Assembly: GCA_964534765.1 (NCBI GenBank)
Contig: CAZHRJ010000018.1
Coordinates: 1-32,570 of the forward strand
Origin: CAZHRJ01 sp964534765
GTDB taxonomy: Bacteria; Lindowbacteria; 2-12-FULL-62-27
Length of the DNA: 32,570 bases
Direction: 5' to 3'
In this document: positions 7,206 to 15,709 of the stretch, in pieces
Layout of the letters: each line of letters starts with the position of its first letter
Numbering within the stretch: the stretch's first letter is position 1
The notes under the pieces: generated by a model
The model's input: only the letters and a program-made list of their open reading frames with translations
Told to the model about the DNA's origin: nothing
The model's database searches: none
Position numbers and translations under genes: made by a program

Positions 7206-7208
7206 TCT

Positions 7209-7787
7209 GTGCCCGCCGTCACCGTTGAACGGGGGACCGCGCTCAAGGAATGGGCGGCGGTTGTCATGGCGCTGGAATCCGGCATCCAGATTCTCGTGCT
7301 CCGAAAAGGGGGTGTTCGGGAGGAGGGATTTTCCGCGGATAACGATACGTTCTTTTTTTATCCCACCGGATTTCATCAGACCGGGGACAAACTCAAACCC
7401 GCCCATCGGCATCTGCTGCAGGAGGCGCGCGATGCCATAGCGGCGGCCGGGGAGAGTAAAGTCCGGATTCGATCTTTAGGCCGGATGATCCAATCTTTCG
7501 AGATTCATTCCCCGTACAAAATGGCGGCCCTGGCCGACGAATATGTCTACACCGTTGATGAAATGAACAAACGATATGAGTTTCGACCCGGAGATTCTCT
7601 GACGGCGCTGGTCGTCCGTGTCTATCGACTTGCCGATCCCGTGGAGATTCCGGTTAAAACCAAATATGGCGGCTGTGTATCCTGGGTTCATCTGGATGAA
7701 AACATCCCGACGGCTAATGCCTGTCCCGTCTTGTCGGACGAATGTTTTCAGGAACGCCTGAAAACTGTCCGATCCCTTCTTTCCTGA
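7209..7787 (+). CDS. DUF1802 family protein
   Basis: A 192-residue soluble protein of unknown function. Its opening segment ALKEWAAVVMALESGIQILV followed by LRKGG, and then YPTGFHQ near residue 55, are the hallmarks of DUF1802. This family is known from cyanobacteria and several other phyla. Because ALKEW must be included, the start is the GTG at 7209, three bases after the DoxX stop. No Shine-Dalgarno motif is seen, so translation is probably coupled to doxX. Three cysteines lie in the C-terminal third (KYGGCVSWVH, ANACPV, SDECF) and could bind a metal, but this is not established. No biochemical role is known. Confidence 0.78.
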   Translation: MPAVTVERGTALKEWAAVVMALESGIQILVLRKGGVREEGFSADNDTFFFYPTGFHQTGDKLKPAHRHLLQEARDAIAAAGESKVRIRSLGRMIQSFEIHSPYKMAALADEYVYTVDEMNKRYEFRPGDSLTALVVRVYRLADPVEIPVKTKYGGCVSWVHLDENIPTANACPVLSDECFQERLKTVRSLLS

Positions 7788-7815
7788 CTTTTACTCGGGA
7801 CCATCATCTTATCTC

Positions 7816-8865
7816 ATGATCAGCCTTAAAGAGACTTCCCTGCTCATTAAACAGAAAGCGTTGCAGTTGGGATTTCACCTGATCGGATTTGCGCCGGCCG
7901 AGCCGCCGGAGAAATCCTCATTCCTGGATGAATGGCTGGCGATGGGATATGCCGCGGACATGGCCTACCTACATCGAAATTCCGCCGATCGAAAAAATCT
8001 CCGGAATCGATTTCCATGGGCCGAATCTCTCATCTGCGTGGCCTTTCGGTATCCACAGGATCGGCCCGGGGACGGCCTGGCTCCCCATATCGCCCGTTAC
8101 GCCCAGGGAGATGATTATCACCTCGTCCTCGATCGGCCGCTCCGGGATCTCGAATCTTATGTACACGAGATATCTGTGGAACGGATCGGTAGAAATCCCC
8201 GAACCTGGAGATACATCGATACAGGGCCTGTTCTGGAAAAGGCCTACGCGAGGGCGGCGGGAATCGGCTGGATGGGCAAAAACACCCTTATCCTCAACGA
8301 ACGGCTCGGATCCTATCTTCTGCTCGGCCAAATCATCACTGACTTGACGATCCCCCCGGATGACCCTGCCGCTGAACGGTGCGGATCCTGTACCCGTTGT
8401 CTGGACGCATGCCCGACCGGCGCATTTGTGGCTCCTTATGTTTTGGATTCCTCCCGATGCATTTCGTATCACACCATCGAGTCCAAAAAGAAGATCCCTC
8501 ACACCATCGCTCAAAAACTGCCGCCCAACCTGTTCGGATGCGACATCTGCCAGGAAGTTTGCCCTTGGAATCAGCAAGAGCCGCCCCACCCGGCGGAGCC
8601 GGACCTGCTGACAGCCTCGTTTCTGACCCGGCCGAATTACAACGCTCTGCGGATCACCGACCTTGTGGAGATGGAACCCGGCCGATTTCAGATGGAGTTC
8701 CGAAAAAGTCCCCTCAAACGCCCGGGCCTGGCCAAGATTCGCGCGACGGCAAAAATAATTTCCGATCCAGCTTCAACAAAAGAGCCGGCAGAAGAAAAAA
8801 CTCAGCCAGAATCGCCGTCACCCACACCTCGCTCGTCAATGCGCCAAAATATACCGTCGGCCTGA
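7816..8865 (+). CDS. queG: epoxyqueuosine reductase QueG
   Basis: A 349-residue cobalamin- and iron-sulfur-dependent enzyme that reduces epoxyqueuosine to queuosine at tRNA position 34. It shows GYAADMAYLHRN near residue 40, RYIDTGPVLEKAYARAAGIG near residue 135 with the catalytic Asp region, and GWMGKNTLIL. Two ferredoxin-type [4Fe-4S] motifs follow: CGSCTRCLDACP near 192 and CDICQEVCPWN near 240. Family members normally end with a pattern like SPLKRxGxxxxxRNAxxAL. Here SPLKRPGLAKIR is present, but the next residues diverge into a Pro/Ser/Glu-rich tail. That diverged tail is exactly the part lying antisense to the RND gene end (152-bp overlap). No other queuosine gene is in the window. Confidence 0.93.
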   Translation: MISLKETSLLIKQKALQLGFHLIGFAPAEPPEKSSFLDEWLAMGYAADMAYLHRNSADRKNLRNRFPWAESLICVAFRYPQDRPGDGLAPHIARYAQGDDYHLVLDRPLRDLESYVHEISVERIGRNPRTWRYIDTGPVLEKAYARAAGIGWMGKNTLILNERLGSYLLLGQIITDLTIPPDDPAAERCGSCTRCLDACPTGAFVAPYVLDSSRCISYHTIESKKKIPHTIAQKLPPNLFGCDICQEVCPWNQQEPPHPAEPDLLTASFLTRPNYNALRITDLVEMEPGRFQMEFRKSPLKRPGLAKIRATAKIISDPASTKEPAEEKTQPESPSPTPRSSMRQNIPSA

Positions 8866-11083
8866 AACTCGAGAAGACAAATATTGAAAATCCAACAACA
8901 TTGAGGACCGTCGACAGCCAGATCGCCATGCCGCACTCATCCATCGTACCCGGCAGGGCTTCTTCCGCCGTCATTCCGGATTTGCGTCTTCGCAAATAGC
9001 TGTAGAAAAAATAAATTGTATCGTCATCCGCCAGACCCAGAGTAATCGCGGCGACAGTCACCGTCGCCACATTCAGGGTGATCCCGCACCATCCCATGCT
9101 GGCAAACATTAAAACGATGGGAAAAATGTTCGGCAGGAGCGCCAGAAGCGCCCAGACCAGACGCCCGACTTGAAGCCAGAAAACCAAAGAAATGACGGCC
9201 AGCGTGATGGCCAGGCTCTTGAGTTGACTCTCCAAAATGAATTGATCCAGGCGGGAATAGGCCTCCACGACCCCCGTCAGAAAAAATGCCTGCCGGGGTC
9301 CGAAGACATCCCGGACGGCCATCTCCATCTGATCGAACAGCGCAAGCGCCTCATTGTTGCCCATCCTGGGCAGCCGTACCTGAATTCGCAGCCAGGTCCA
9401 GGACGGATTCACATATCGATGGAGCGTGTCCTCTCCCGCGGAGGACAGACTGAGCAGCAATAGCTCCTGCTCCAACAATTCCGGGCGATCCGGAAGACGA
9501 TACGCGTCAGGATGTTCCTCATGCAGCGATCGGTGAATCGTCTTGATGACGGGATTCAGAGACAGGACGGTTTCGACATTCGGCAGTTGTTTCAGGCGCT
9601 CAATCAGAAGATCCGTCTTCCGCAGGACATCCACCCGCTTCAACCCGTCAACTTGGGATGCCGTCAGGACAATTTCGACCGGCCCCGTATTGCCGAATCG
9701 CCGCTCAATAAAGTCCATCGAGCGCATAAACCGGCTTTCGGCTTTAAAAAAATTCGTCAACTGCGTGTCAACAACAATCCGGGGTATCCCCAGCAGCGCG
9801 ATCAGGCCAAGGAGGACAAAGGCGAGGATCAGACGATTTTTGTGTTTGAAAGAGAAGCGCCACAGATGATTCCTGAACACGTCTCTCTGAATCCGAATCG
9901 GAACGCTTTCGGCCTTCGGCGCGGGAAACCACGTCAGAAAAATCGGGATGGTCAGGAATGAAAAAAAGTAGGTAAACAAAATTCCAATCCCTGACCAGAA
10001 TCCAAAATGCCCGATCGCGGGAATGGCTCCGCCGCTTAAACTGAAGAATCCCGCGAATGTCGTCAACCCGGATAACAGGCTCGGAATGGCCACTTCCGAC
10101 GACGCGCGCGCAATGACGGTCAATCGCTGATCCGCGCCGGCGCGGCCGGCAGCCTCACCCGCGCATTTCAGATACCGTTCAATCAGATGTAAATCGTCGG
10201 CGATCGCCATCGCCATCAGGAGCGGGGGAAGAATGCCGGTCATTAAATGAATCGGCACGCCCAGATGTCCCATGCATCCCAGTACGACCCCGACGGTTAT
10301 CACGCAATCCCCGATGAAGAGAAACGTCAGGAAGGAATCCCGAAACAGCCAGACGAAAATCAGGGTCAACATCACCAGACAGATCGTTCCAAAAAGAAAA
10401 TAGTCCCGGAACGTCAATCGGTCCATTTCATGCTGCGCAAAAATATAGCCGCCCAGATGGTAGGTGACTCCTTCAGCCGTCAGGATTCGCTCAATCCCTG
10501 GTATCAGTCTTGTCCCCGCCTGAGCGGTTTCGAATCGAACCAGGATGACGCCGACGCGACCGTCCTGGGAAACCAGTGTCCCCACATATCGCTCATCCGC
10601 CAGGATGCGCTGCTTCAAGATGTCCGGCGGGACGCTCTCCATTCGATCTCGTACCCGGCTCACGGAAAGAACGCCAATTCCATCCGCTGATTCCTCGCCT
10701 CTCTGCGTCCAGATGTCCGCCGATTCCGTCAGACTCATAACCTCCTCAACCCCGGATTGCCGTTTGATTTCCTCGGATAACTGATCCAGCTTCCTGAGAT
10801 GCCTCTCCGTAAACACATTTCCAAAATCAATGGCGATAAAAAGGTACTCGTCCTTCCCGAATGTCTCGGCAAATGACTGGTAGGTCGCGTAGGATGGCGT
10901 TTTGTCTGAAAACCACACCTCCGCTGTGTTATTGACCCGGAGTTTGGGCAGGCCAAGCAGGGCCAGACCGCAGGCGGCGGCAATACCAACCACGAGCACC
11001 TGGCGGTGTTCGAAGAGGCGGAGATAGACTGTCTCTATCCATTTCTGGAGTCGGTCGATCTGTTCCGGTTTCCACAGATCCAT
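8714..11083 (-). CDS. RND/MMPL superfamily exporter (HAE3-like)
   Basis: A 789-residue inner-membrane protein made of two repeats. Each has one helix, a periplasmic domain of about 200 residues and a five-helix bundle, about 12 helices in total. Proton-relay type acidic motifs sit in the equivalent helix of each half: MAIADDLHLIERY near residue 293 and LGLADDDTIYFFY near 685. Length and layout fit the hydrophobe/amphiphile exporter-3 group (MMPL or HpnN-like), which moves hopanoids, lipids or other hydrophobic compounds to the outer membrane. The substrate is unknown; no adapter (MFP) or outer-membrane factor gene is adjacent, as is usual for HAE3. Its last transmembrane helix is encoded within the 152 bp shared antisense with queG. 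It stands alone on its strand, and no strong ribosome site is seen. Confidence 0.88.
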   Translation of the reverse strand: MDLWKPEQIDRLQKWIETVYLRLFEHRQVLVVGIAAACGLALLGLPKLRVNNTAEVWFSDKTPSYATYQSFAETFGKDEYLFIAIDFGNVFTERHLRKLDQLSEEIKRQSGVEEVMSLTESADIWTQRGEESADGIGVLSVSRVRDRMESVPPDILKQRILADERYVGTLVSQDGRVGVILVRFETAQAGTRLIPGIERILTAEGVTYHLGGYIFAQHEMDRLTFRDYFLFGTICLVMLTLIFVWLFRDSFLTFLFIGDCVITVGVVLGCMGHLGVPIHLMTGILPPLLMAMAIADDLHLIERYLKCAGEAAGRAGADQRLTVIARASSEVAIPSLLSGLTTFAGFFSLSGGAIPAIGHFGFWSGIGILFTYFFSFLTIPIFLTWFPAPKAESVPIRIQRDVFRNHLWRFSFKHKNRLILAFVLLGLIALLGIPRIVVDTQLTNFFKAESRFMRSMDFIERRFGNTGPVEIVLTASQVDGLKRVDVLRKTDLLIERLKQLPNVETVLSLNPVIKTIHRSLHEEHPDAYRLPDRPELLEQELLLLSLSSAGEDTLHRYVNPSWTWLRIQVRLPRMGNNEALALFDQMEMAVRDVFGPRQAFFLTGVVEAYSRLDQFILESQLKSLAITLAVISLVFWLQVGRLVWALLALLPNIFPIVLMFASMGWCGITLNVATVTVAAITLGLADDDTIYFFYSYLRRRKSGMTAEEALPGTMDECGMAIWLSTVLNVVGFSIFVFSSFRPTVYFGALTSEVWVTAILAEFFLLPALLLKLDRKLFLPSRESWPGPGV

Positions 11084-11227
11084 GTCTGCTTTGTAACTTG
11101 GAACAGCCCTATTGGAAACGGATTAAAGTTCATCCAGGAAATGGCCGAAGGAATCATGAGAAGGTCCGTATCCAGGGAAGGATGCGCGAGTTCCCGGATG
11201 GGAACAGATCACATGGAGGTGATGAGC

Positions 11228-11398
11228 ATGGATGTCCAGCAGATATTTGGTGGGACGCCCTACCGGGAACCCGCCAAGGAAATCAGACAGGCCCGGGAAC
11301 AACGACTGGCCTCGCACGACGCTCTGCCGAAAATCAAATCGCCCGAGGAAGCGCAAAAATTGATAGACGAGGTCCGGTCTCTGCTCCTCTATGGATAA
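11228..11398 (+). CDS. small protein of unknown function (56 aa)
   Basis: I do not recognise this family. Start ATG 11228 is chosen because a near-perfect ribosome site, GGAGGT (11215-11220), is seven bases upstream; the open frame further up overlaps the RND gene and looks non-coding. The product begins MDVQQIFGGTPYREPAKEIR, is hydrophilic and charged, and has no signal peptide, transmembrane helix or cysteine. It probably forms two short helices around a KIKSPEEA turn. It lies 80 bp upstream of the CBS-pair gene on the same strand and may be co-transcribed with it. The strong ribosome site argues for real translation. Confidence 0.55.
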   Translation: MDVQQIFGGTPYREPAKEIRQAREQRLASHDALPKIKSPEEAQKLIDEVRSLLLYG

Positions 11399-11478
11399 CC
11401 ACGCCCTCTATTGAGCCGCCACAACCGATAAGGTAGTACACGGATAGAGTTGCATCACAGTGGAGGAGGTGGTTGTTC

Positions 11479-11868
11479 ATGAGTGTAACGGGGAAATCAG
11501 TCAAGGATATCATGAATAAGGATCCTTTGTCGGTGGAAAAATCCGCGCCATTGAAGGAGGTCATCACGGTGATGGCTGAGAAGAACATCGGCGCCGTGAT
11601 CGTCACCGATGGCGGAACGCCCGCCGGCATTTTTTCCGAGCGGGACTTGCTGAAAAAGGTGGTCGCCCAGGATAAGGATCCCGCCGGATGTGTGGTCTCC
11701 GACGCCGCGACGCACCGGTTGACCGGCATCAAATCCTCTTCCAGCATCGAAACGTGCGCGCGTGAAATGTACCGTCTCAATCTCCGGCATTTTCCCGTGT
11801 CTGAAGATGGAAAAATTGTGGGCATGGTGTCGATCCGGGATGTGCTGGGGGCGCTGATCAATCCCTGA
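11479..11868 (+). CDS. CBS-pair domain protein
   Basis: A 129-residue protein consisting only of a tandem CBS (Bateman) module. The first CBS runs from VKDIMNKDPLSVEKSAPLKE to GIFSERDLLKKV. The second runs from DAATHRLTGIKSSSSIETCA to GMVSIRDVLGAL. Such modules bind adenosine nucleotides or SAM and act as energy or ligand sensors, often on a separate partner protein. ATG 11479 is preferred over TTG 11473 because GGAGGAGG (11462-11469) is about nine bases upstream. The stop overlaps the hemL start by one base (TGATG), so hemL is probably translated by reinitiation. A regulatory link to tetrapyrrole synthesis is possible but unproven. Confidence 0.88.
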   Translation: MSVTGKSVKDIMNKDPLSVEKSAPLKEVITVMAEKNIGAVIVTDGGTPAGIFSERDLLKKVVAQDKDPAGCVVSDAATHRLTGIKSSSSIETCAREMYRLNLRHFPVSEDGKIVGMVSIRDVLGALINP

Positions 11869-13145
11869 TGATCCGCAACGCCTCACTCCACCGGCGGGCT
11901 GTCCGGGTCATTCCGGGAGGCGTCAATAGTCCGGTTCGCGCTTTCCGGGCGGTGGGGGGCGATCCGCCCTTTATCGCCAGAGGAAAGGGGCCTTACGTTT
12001 TCGATTCCCAGGGCCGGAAATATATCGATTTGCTGTGTTCATGGGGGCCGCTGATCCTTGGTCATGCGCATCCGGCCATCATCCGCGCCATCCAGCAGAC
12101 CGCCAGACGGGGGACGACCTTCGGCGCGGCGACGGAAAGAGAAATTCAGCTTGCCGAATTGATCCGCGAACTGATCCCGTCGATCAGGATGGTCCGGCTT
12201 GTGTCCTCGGGTACGGAGGCTCTGATGAGCGTCGTTCGCCTGGCCCGCGCCGCGACCCGCAGAAACCACATTCTGAAATTTACAGGTGGATACCACGGCC
12301 ATGCGGATAGTTTCCTGGTGGCCGCCGGATCCGGGGCCGCCACCTTTGGACATCCCAGCTCGCCCGGCGTTCCCCATCAGCTGGCCAGACTCACATCGGT
12401 GCTGCCCTACAATGACCTGCATGCCCTTCATCGGTTTTTCCAAAAAAAGGGGAATACCCTCGCGGCGGTTGTCGTCGAACCCGTCGCGGCCAACGCGGGC
12501 GTGATTCCACCCAAATCCGGGTTTCTCGAGGCAACGCGGTATCTCTCCCAAAAATACGGCGCCTTGCTGATTTTTGATGAGGTTGTCACGGGATTTCGCC
12601 TTGGATTGGGCGGGGCTCAGGATTTTTTTGGCATTAGACCCGACCTGACCTGTCTCGGAAAAATTCTTGGCGGGGGGCTTCCTCTGGCCGCATTCGGCGG
12701 CCGGGAGGACCTGATGAGGCAGCTCAGTCCGGAGGGTTCCGTCTATCAGGCAGGGACTCTATCCGGTAATCCGCTGGCCGTCGCGGCCGGCATTGCCGCG
12801 CTGAGGCTCTTGAAGAGCCATCCACCGTATGCGATGTTGGACGAGCGTTCGGCCCGATTGGCGGAGGGCCTGTCCCGGCATCTCGGTCTGGCCGGAATCG
12901 CTCACCGGATCAATCGGGTTGGGAGCATGATGACGCTGTTTTTTACGGATCGTGACGTTGCCAGCTTCGAGGACGCCAAAGACTGTGACATCGGTCGATT
13001 CGCATCGTTTCACAGGGCCGCGCGACGGCTGGGCGTTTACCTGCCGCCGTCCCAGTTCGAGGCATGGTTTGTGAGTACGGCCCATTCGGCCGCGGTCATT
13101 TCCGAAATCATCCGGCGCATGGCGCGGGCGGTACATCGACTCTAA
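11868..13145 (+). CDS. hemL: glutamate-1-semialdehyde 2,1-aminomutase
   Basis: A 425-residue PLP enzyme that converts glutamate-1-semialdehyde to 5-aminolevulinate, the second step of the C5 pathway to haem and other tetrapyrroles. The N-terminal PGGVNSPVRAF is diagnostic. SSGTEALMSVVRLARAAT, FTGGYHGHAD and FDEVVTGFR bind the cofactor, and the Schiff-base lysine is K265 in CLGKILGGGLP. YQAGTLSGNPLAVAAG completes the family pattern. Length matches E. coli HemL (426). It starts on the last base of the CBS gene stop and is followed 13 bp later by tatA. Other C5-pathway genes (hemA, hemB) are not in the window. Confidence 0.96.
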   Translation: MIRNASLHRRAVRVIPGGVNSPVRAFRAVGGDPPFIARGKGPYVFDSQGRKYIDLLCSWGPLILGHAHPAIIRAIQQTARRGTTFGAATEREIQLAELIRELIPSIRMVRLVSSGTEALMSVVRLARAATRRNHILKFTGGYHGHADSFLVAAGSGAATFGHPSSPGVPHQLARLTSVLPYNDLHALHRFFQKKGNTLAAVVVEPVAANAGVIPPKSGFLEATRYLSQKYGALLIFDEVVTGFRLGLGGAQDFFGIRPDLTCLGKILGGGLPLAAFGGREDLMRQLSPEGSVYQAGTLSGNPLAVAAGIAALRLLKSHPPYAMLDERSARLAEGLSRHLGLAGIAHRINRVGSMMTLFFTDRDVASFEDAKDCDIGRFASFHRAARRLGVYLPPSQFEAWFVSTAHSAAVISEIIRRMARAVHRL

Positions 13146-13158
13146 TCGGAGGTCGCTC

Positions 13159-13356
13159 ATGTTTCCCCATATCGGATTCCCCGAACTGGTTATCATACTC
13201 GTGATCATCCTCATTATTTTTGGGCCCAGCCAGCTTCCCAAACTGGCCAAGATGCTCGGTGACAGCATTCGATCCCTGAAAAAGGCGTCGGCGGGCGAAG
13301 ACGATCCACCGGCTTCGACACCCAACCCTCCCGAGGGGAAAAACGGAAAAAGCTGA
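13159..13356 (+). CDS. tatA: twin-arginine translocase subunit TatA (TatA/B type)
   Basis: A 65-residue protein with one N-terminal transmembrane helix, an FGPSQLPKLAKMLG hinge and amphipathic helix, and a short acidic, Pro-rich tail. The N-terminus (MFPHIGFPELVII) and the GP-x-x-LP motif resemble TatB as much as TatA. No separate tatB gene is present, so it may serve both roles as in minimal TatAC systems. The ribosome site GGAGGT (13148-13153) is well placed, five bases before the ATG. It sits 27 bp upstream of tatC. Confidence 0.93.
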   Translation: MFPHIGFPELVIILVIILIIFGPSQLPKLAKMLGDSIRSLKKASAGEDDPPASTPNPPEGKNGKS

Positions 13357-13383
13357 CGACCGCGCGTAGACGTTCCCGGCGAC

Positions 13384-14157
13384 ATGCCTGAGCCAGACAA
13401 TCCCGAACCGCCAGTGGGCGAGATCAGAATGTCTTTTCTGGATCATCTCGAGGAACTCCGCAGCTCGCTTATTCGATCCCTGGTGGGTTGTCTCGTCGGA
13501 TTCTTGATCGCCCTCGGATTCGTCCGATCCCTGCTGGATATCCTTCAATGGCCGCTGAAAAAGGCCGGCCTCCAGTTCTCCGGCGGGTCGCCCCATCTGC
13601 GAACGATTTCCGTCGGGGAGTCGTTCACTGCGATTCTGACCCTCGCCGGATTCGTGGGCATGGCCATCGCCCTTCCCTACTGCCTGTATCAAGTCTGGCG
13701 GTTTGTCTCTCCGGGCCTTCTGCCGCAGGAACGGAAGGCCATCGGACCGCTGCTGTTTTTCGGCACGGTATTCTTCTTCGCCGGAGCCGCGTTCACCCAC
13801 GCCGTGGTCCTGCCTCCGGCGTTGACATACTTCCTCTCGCTCAATCAGGAGTTCGGGCTTCTGGCCGAATGGAGGATTCTGGATTACATGAAATTCACCC
13901 TCACGATGATGTTCGTGTCGGGTGTGATGGCCGAATTGCCCGTCCTGACCGTCGTGCTCGCGCGATTCGGGATTGTCTCCGCTCCTTTCCTGATTCATTA
14001 TTGGAGACACGCCGTCGTCATCCTGGTCGTTCTCGCCGCTCTCCTGACCCCGTCCACGGACGCGCTCACCATGCTCCTCCTGGCCGGGCCTCTTCTGGCC
14101 CTCTACGCGGTTTCGATTCTCCTCGCAAAAATATTTTACCGACAATCACTTGGATGA
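13384..14157 (+). CDS. tatC: twin-arginine translocase subunit TatC
   Basis: A 257-residue inner-membrane protein with six helices, the receptor for twin-arginine signal peptides. The cytoplasmic N-terminal motif MSFLDHLEELRSSLI is the TatC signature; it starts at residue 16, so this copy has a short Pro/Glu-rich N-terminal extension. ISVGESFTAILTLAGF and LPYCLYQVWRFVSPGLLPQE near residues 78-115 contain the conserved first-periplasmic-loop and second-cytoplasmic-loop residues, including the conserved Glu after FVSPGLLPQ. The stop overlaps the next gene's start (ATGA). An Arg/Asp/Glu-rich frame on the opposite strand is a shadow and is not annotated. Confidence 0.95.
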   Translation: MPEPDNPEPPVGEIRMSFLDHLEELRSSLIRSLVGCLVGFLIALGFVRSLLDILQWPLKKAGLQFSGGSPHLRTISVGESFTAILTLAGFVGMAIALPYCLYQVWRFVSPGLLPQERKAIGPLLFFGTVFFFAGAAFTHAVVLPPALTYFLSLNQEFGLLAEWRILDYMKFTLTMMFVSGVMAELPVLTVVLARFGIVSAPFLIHYWRHAVVILVVLAALLTPSTDALTMLLLAGPLLALYAVSILLAKIFYRQSLG

Positions 14158-15419
14158 ACCGCCGCCCGCAAGATTTCGCAATCCCTATCCTGATCCTCAT
14201 GGCCGCACTGGCCTGTACCCCGCCGCCGGCGCAAGCCGCCGAGCAGGAGGCCGTTCGGCTCAACAATAAAGGTGTGGCGGCAATGGATGATGGACACTTC
14301 AGGGATGCCATCCGCTGGTTTGAGCAGGCGGCGGCAATCAGTCCCGAAGACACCATTCGGACGAACCTGGCGCTGGCGATGAACAATCTTGCTGTCCGCT
14401 ATCTCTCCGATACCCGGCCCGATCCGGCAATCGCGTGGCTATCCCGGGCTCTCTCCATCCATCCCGGCGAGGCCCTCAAAAAAAATCTGGCGCAGGCCCT
14501 CATCATGAAGGGACATCTTGAATCGGATCAGGGACGGCCGGAATCGGCACAGCACTATTTTCGGGAAGCTGTTGCCGCCGATCCGTCATCCGGCGACGCG
14601 CATGAATGGCTCGGCCGGACTCTCTACGACGCGGGACAACTGACCGAGGCCCTTGGCGAAATCGAGCTGGCCTATCGCCTGGACCGGCGCGTCAATCTGA
14701 AAACACTGCTCGACAAGATTCGACGGGAAATCCAGGGAGAAAGAAACTTCTTCGATTATCGAAGCCTCCATTTTCGGATTTCCTATTCGCCCGACATTGA
14801 CTTCCGGCTCGTTTCCCGCGCCGCCGGCATCCTGGAGAAGTCCTATCAGGATCATCGGTATTTTCTCGGCGAGGCGCCGAAACAGGAAATCCCCGCCGTC
14901 CTCTATTCTTCCAAGGACGCGTTCACGACGACGCATGAATTGACGTCCAATGTCGCCGGAATTTATGACGGGAAAGTTCGTATCCCCCTCACGGAATCCC
15001 CTGATTGGACCGGCCTTGAGCGAACCCTGTCTCACGAGATCGCGCACGCTTTTTTGTTCGACATCGGCGGGCCGGACATCCCGCTCTGGATGAACGAGGG
15101 ATTGGCCGAGTTGCTGTCTGCCGGGCCGGAACGGCCCCTCCAGTCCCTGGATGAGGCCCGCAGAAAAAATTTGCCGCTCATTCCTCTTCCCCAGCTATCG
15201 GAGGCGTTGAAAGACTTGAAGAACAACAGCCGGGCGGCGCTGGCCTACGATCAATCTTACGCCATCATTAAATTTACGCATGACCGGTTCGGCATTTTCG
15301 GAATTCGCAGACTCCTGAGAGCTGTTCAATCGGGCAGATCGGAAGATCAATCCGTACAGGACAGTTTCTTCATGTCACTTCCCATGCTGGAGCAGGCGTG
15401 GATGAATCAATTAAAATGA
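14154..15419 (+). CDS. exported TPR protein with a gluzincin (peptidase MA-like) domain
   Basis: A 421-residue protein. The N-terminus has a basic start, a hydrophobic core (FAIPILILMAALAC) and either a lipobox-like ALAC or an AQA/A signal-peptidase I site, so it is probably periplasmic or membrane-anchored. Residues 35-190 form about four TPR repeats (LNNKGVAAMDDGHFRDAIRW, LAQALIMKGHLESDQGRPES). The C-terminal half is a zinc metallopeptidase domain with SHEIAHAF (H294, E295, H298) and the third ligand region MNEGLAELL about 20 residues later, as in the peptidase MA family. The start ATG overlaps the tatC stop, which implies co-translation with the Tat system. The signal lacks twin arginines in a Tat context. 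The substrate is unknown. Confidence 0.85.
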   Translation: MNRRPQDFAIPILILMAALACTPPPAQAAEQEAVRLNNKGVAAMDDGHFRDAIRWFEQAAAISPEDTIRTNLALAMNNLAVRYLSDTRPDPAIAWLSRALSIHPGEALKKNLAQALIMKGHLESDQGRPESAQHYFREAVAADPSSGDAHEWLGRTLYDAGQLTEALGEIELAYRLDRRVNLKTLLDKIRREIQGERNFFDYRSLHFRISYSPDIDFRLVSRAAGILEKSYQDHRYFLGEAPKQEIPAVLYSSKDAFTTTHELTSNVAGIYDGKVRIPLTESPDWTGLERTLSHEIAHAFLFDIGGPDIPLWMNEGLAELLSAGPERPLQSLDEARRKNLPLIPLPQLSEALKDLKNNSRAALAYDQSYAIIKFTHDRFGIFGIRRLLRAVQSGRSEDQSVQDSFFMSLPMLEQAWMNQLK

Positions 15420-15709
15420 TCGCGGGACATGCTCCGGTCGCATATTTCTGGAGCTATTTGAAAACGAGGCCACTTGCCAATGATGCCTGAGAATATTGCC
15501 ACGTTGGCCACGAAGACGCGTTCTCACAGTCGTTCGATACGGAGAACAGACGGACTCCTTCGCTCGTTCGTTCAACTCAGTCCCCTCTCTTCGCGCCTCA
15601 GATAGGACATTGTTATACGGGAATCAATTGCTTGAAGCCAAACCTCCGGCAACATGCCCCCCTACCGCGTGTTTGACCTGCGTCGCGCTCTGCGCTACAC
15701 TCCGACCGT
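15420..15709. other. 290-bp spacer ahead of the glycan cluster
   Basis: No gene is supported here; the short open frames lack ribosome sites and recognisable protein patterns. The spacer marks the boundary between the Tat/peptidase operon and the surface-glycan genes. Its only clear signal is the promoter at its right end, annotated separately. Confidence 0.5.
15673..15701 (+). promoter_or_regulatory. sigma70 promoter giving a leaderless transcript
   Basis: TTGACC (15673-15678), a 17-bp spacer and TACACT (15696-15701) form a strong sigma70 promoter. Transcription would start near 15708, one to three bases before the ATG at 15710. There is no room for a Shine-Dalgarno site, so the mRNA would be leaderless. 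Confidence 0.65.

Noticed and set aside
11006..11227. Upstream part of the 130-codon frame ending at 11398
   Set aside because: It overlaps the RND start and looks non-coding; the strong ribosome site at 11215-11220 points to ATG 11228.
13108..14145. 345-codon open frame antisense to tatC
   Set aside because: The translation is a polar Glu/Gly/Arg/His-rich string with no fold, as expected from the complement of a hydrophobic membrane protein.
13488..14153. Long open frame ahead of the TPR/peptidase gene
   Set aside because: It is a shifted-frame shadow of tatC, Arg/Pro-rich. The signal peptide starts at ATG 14154.
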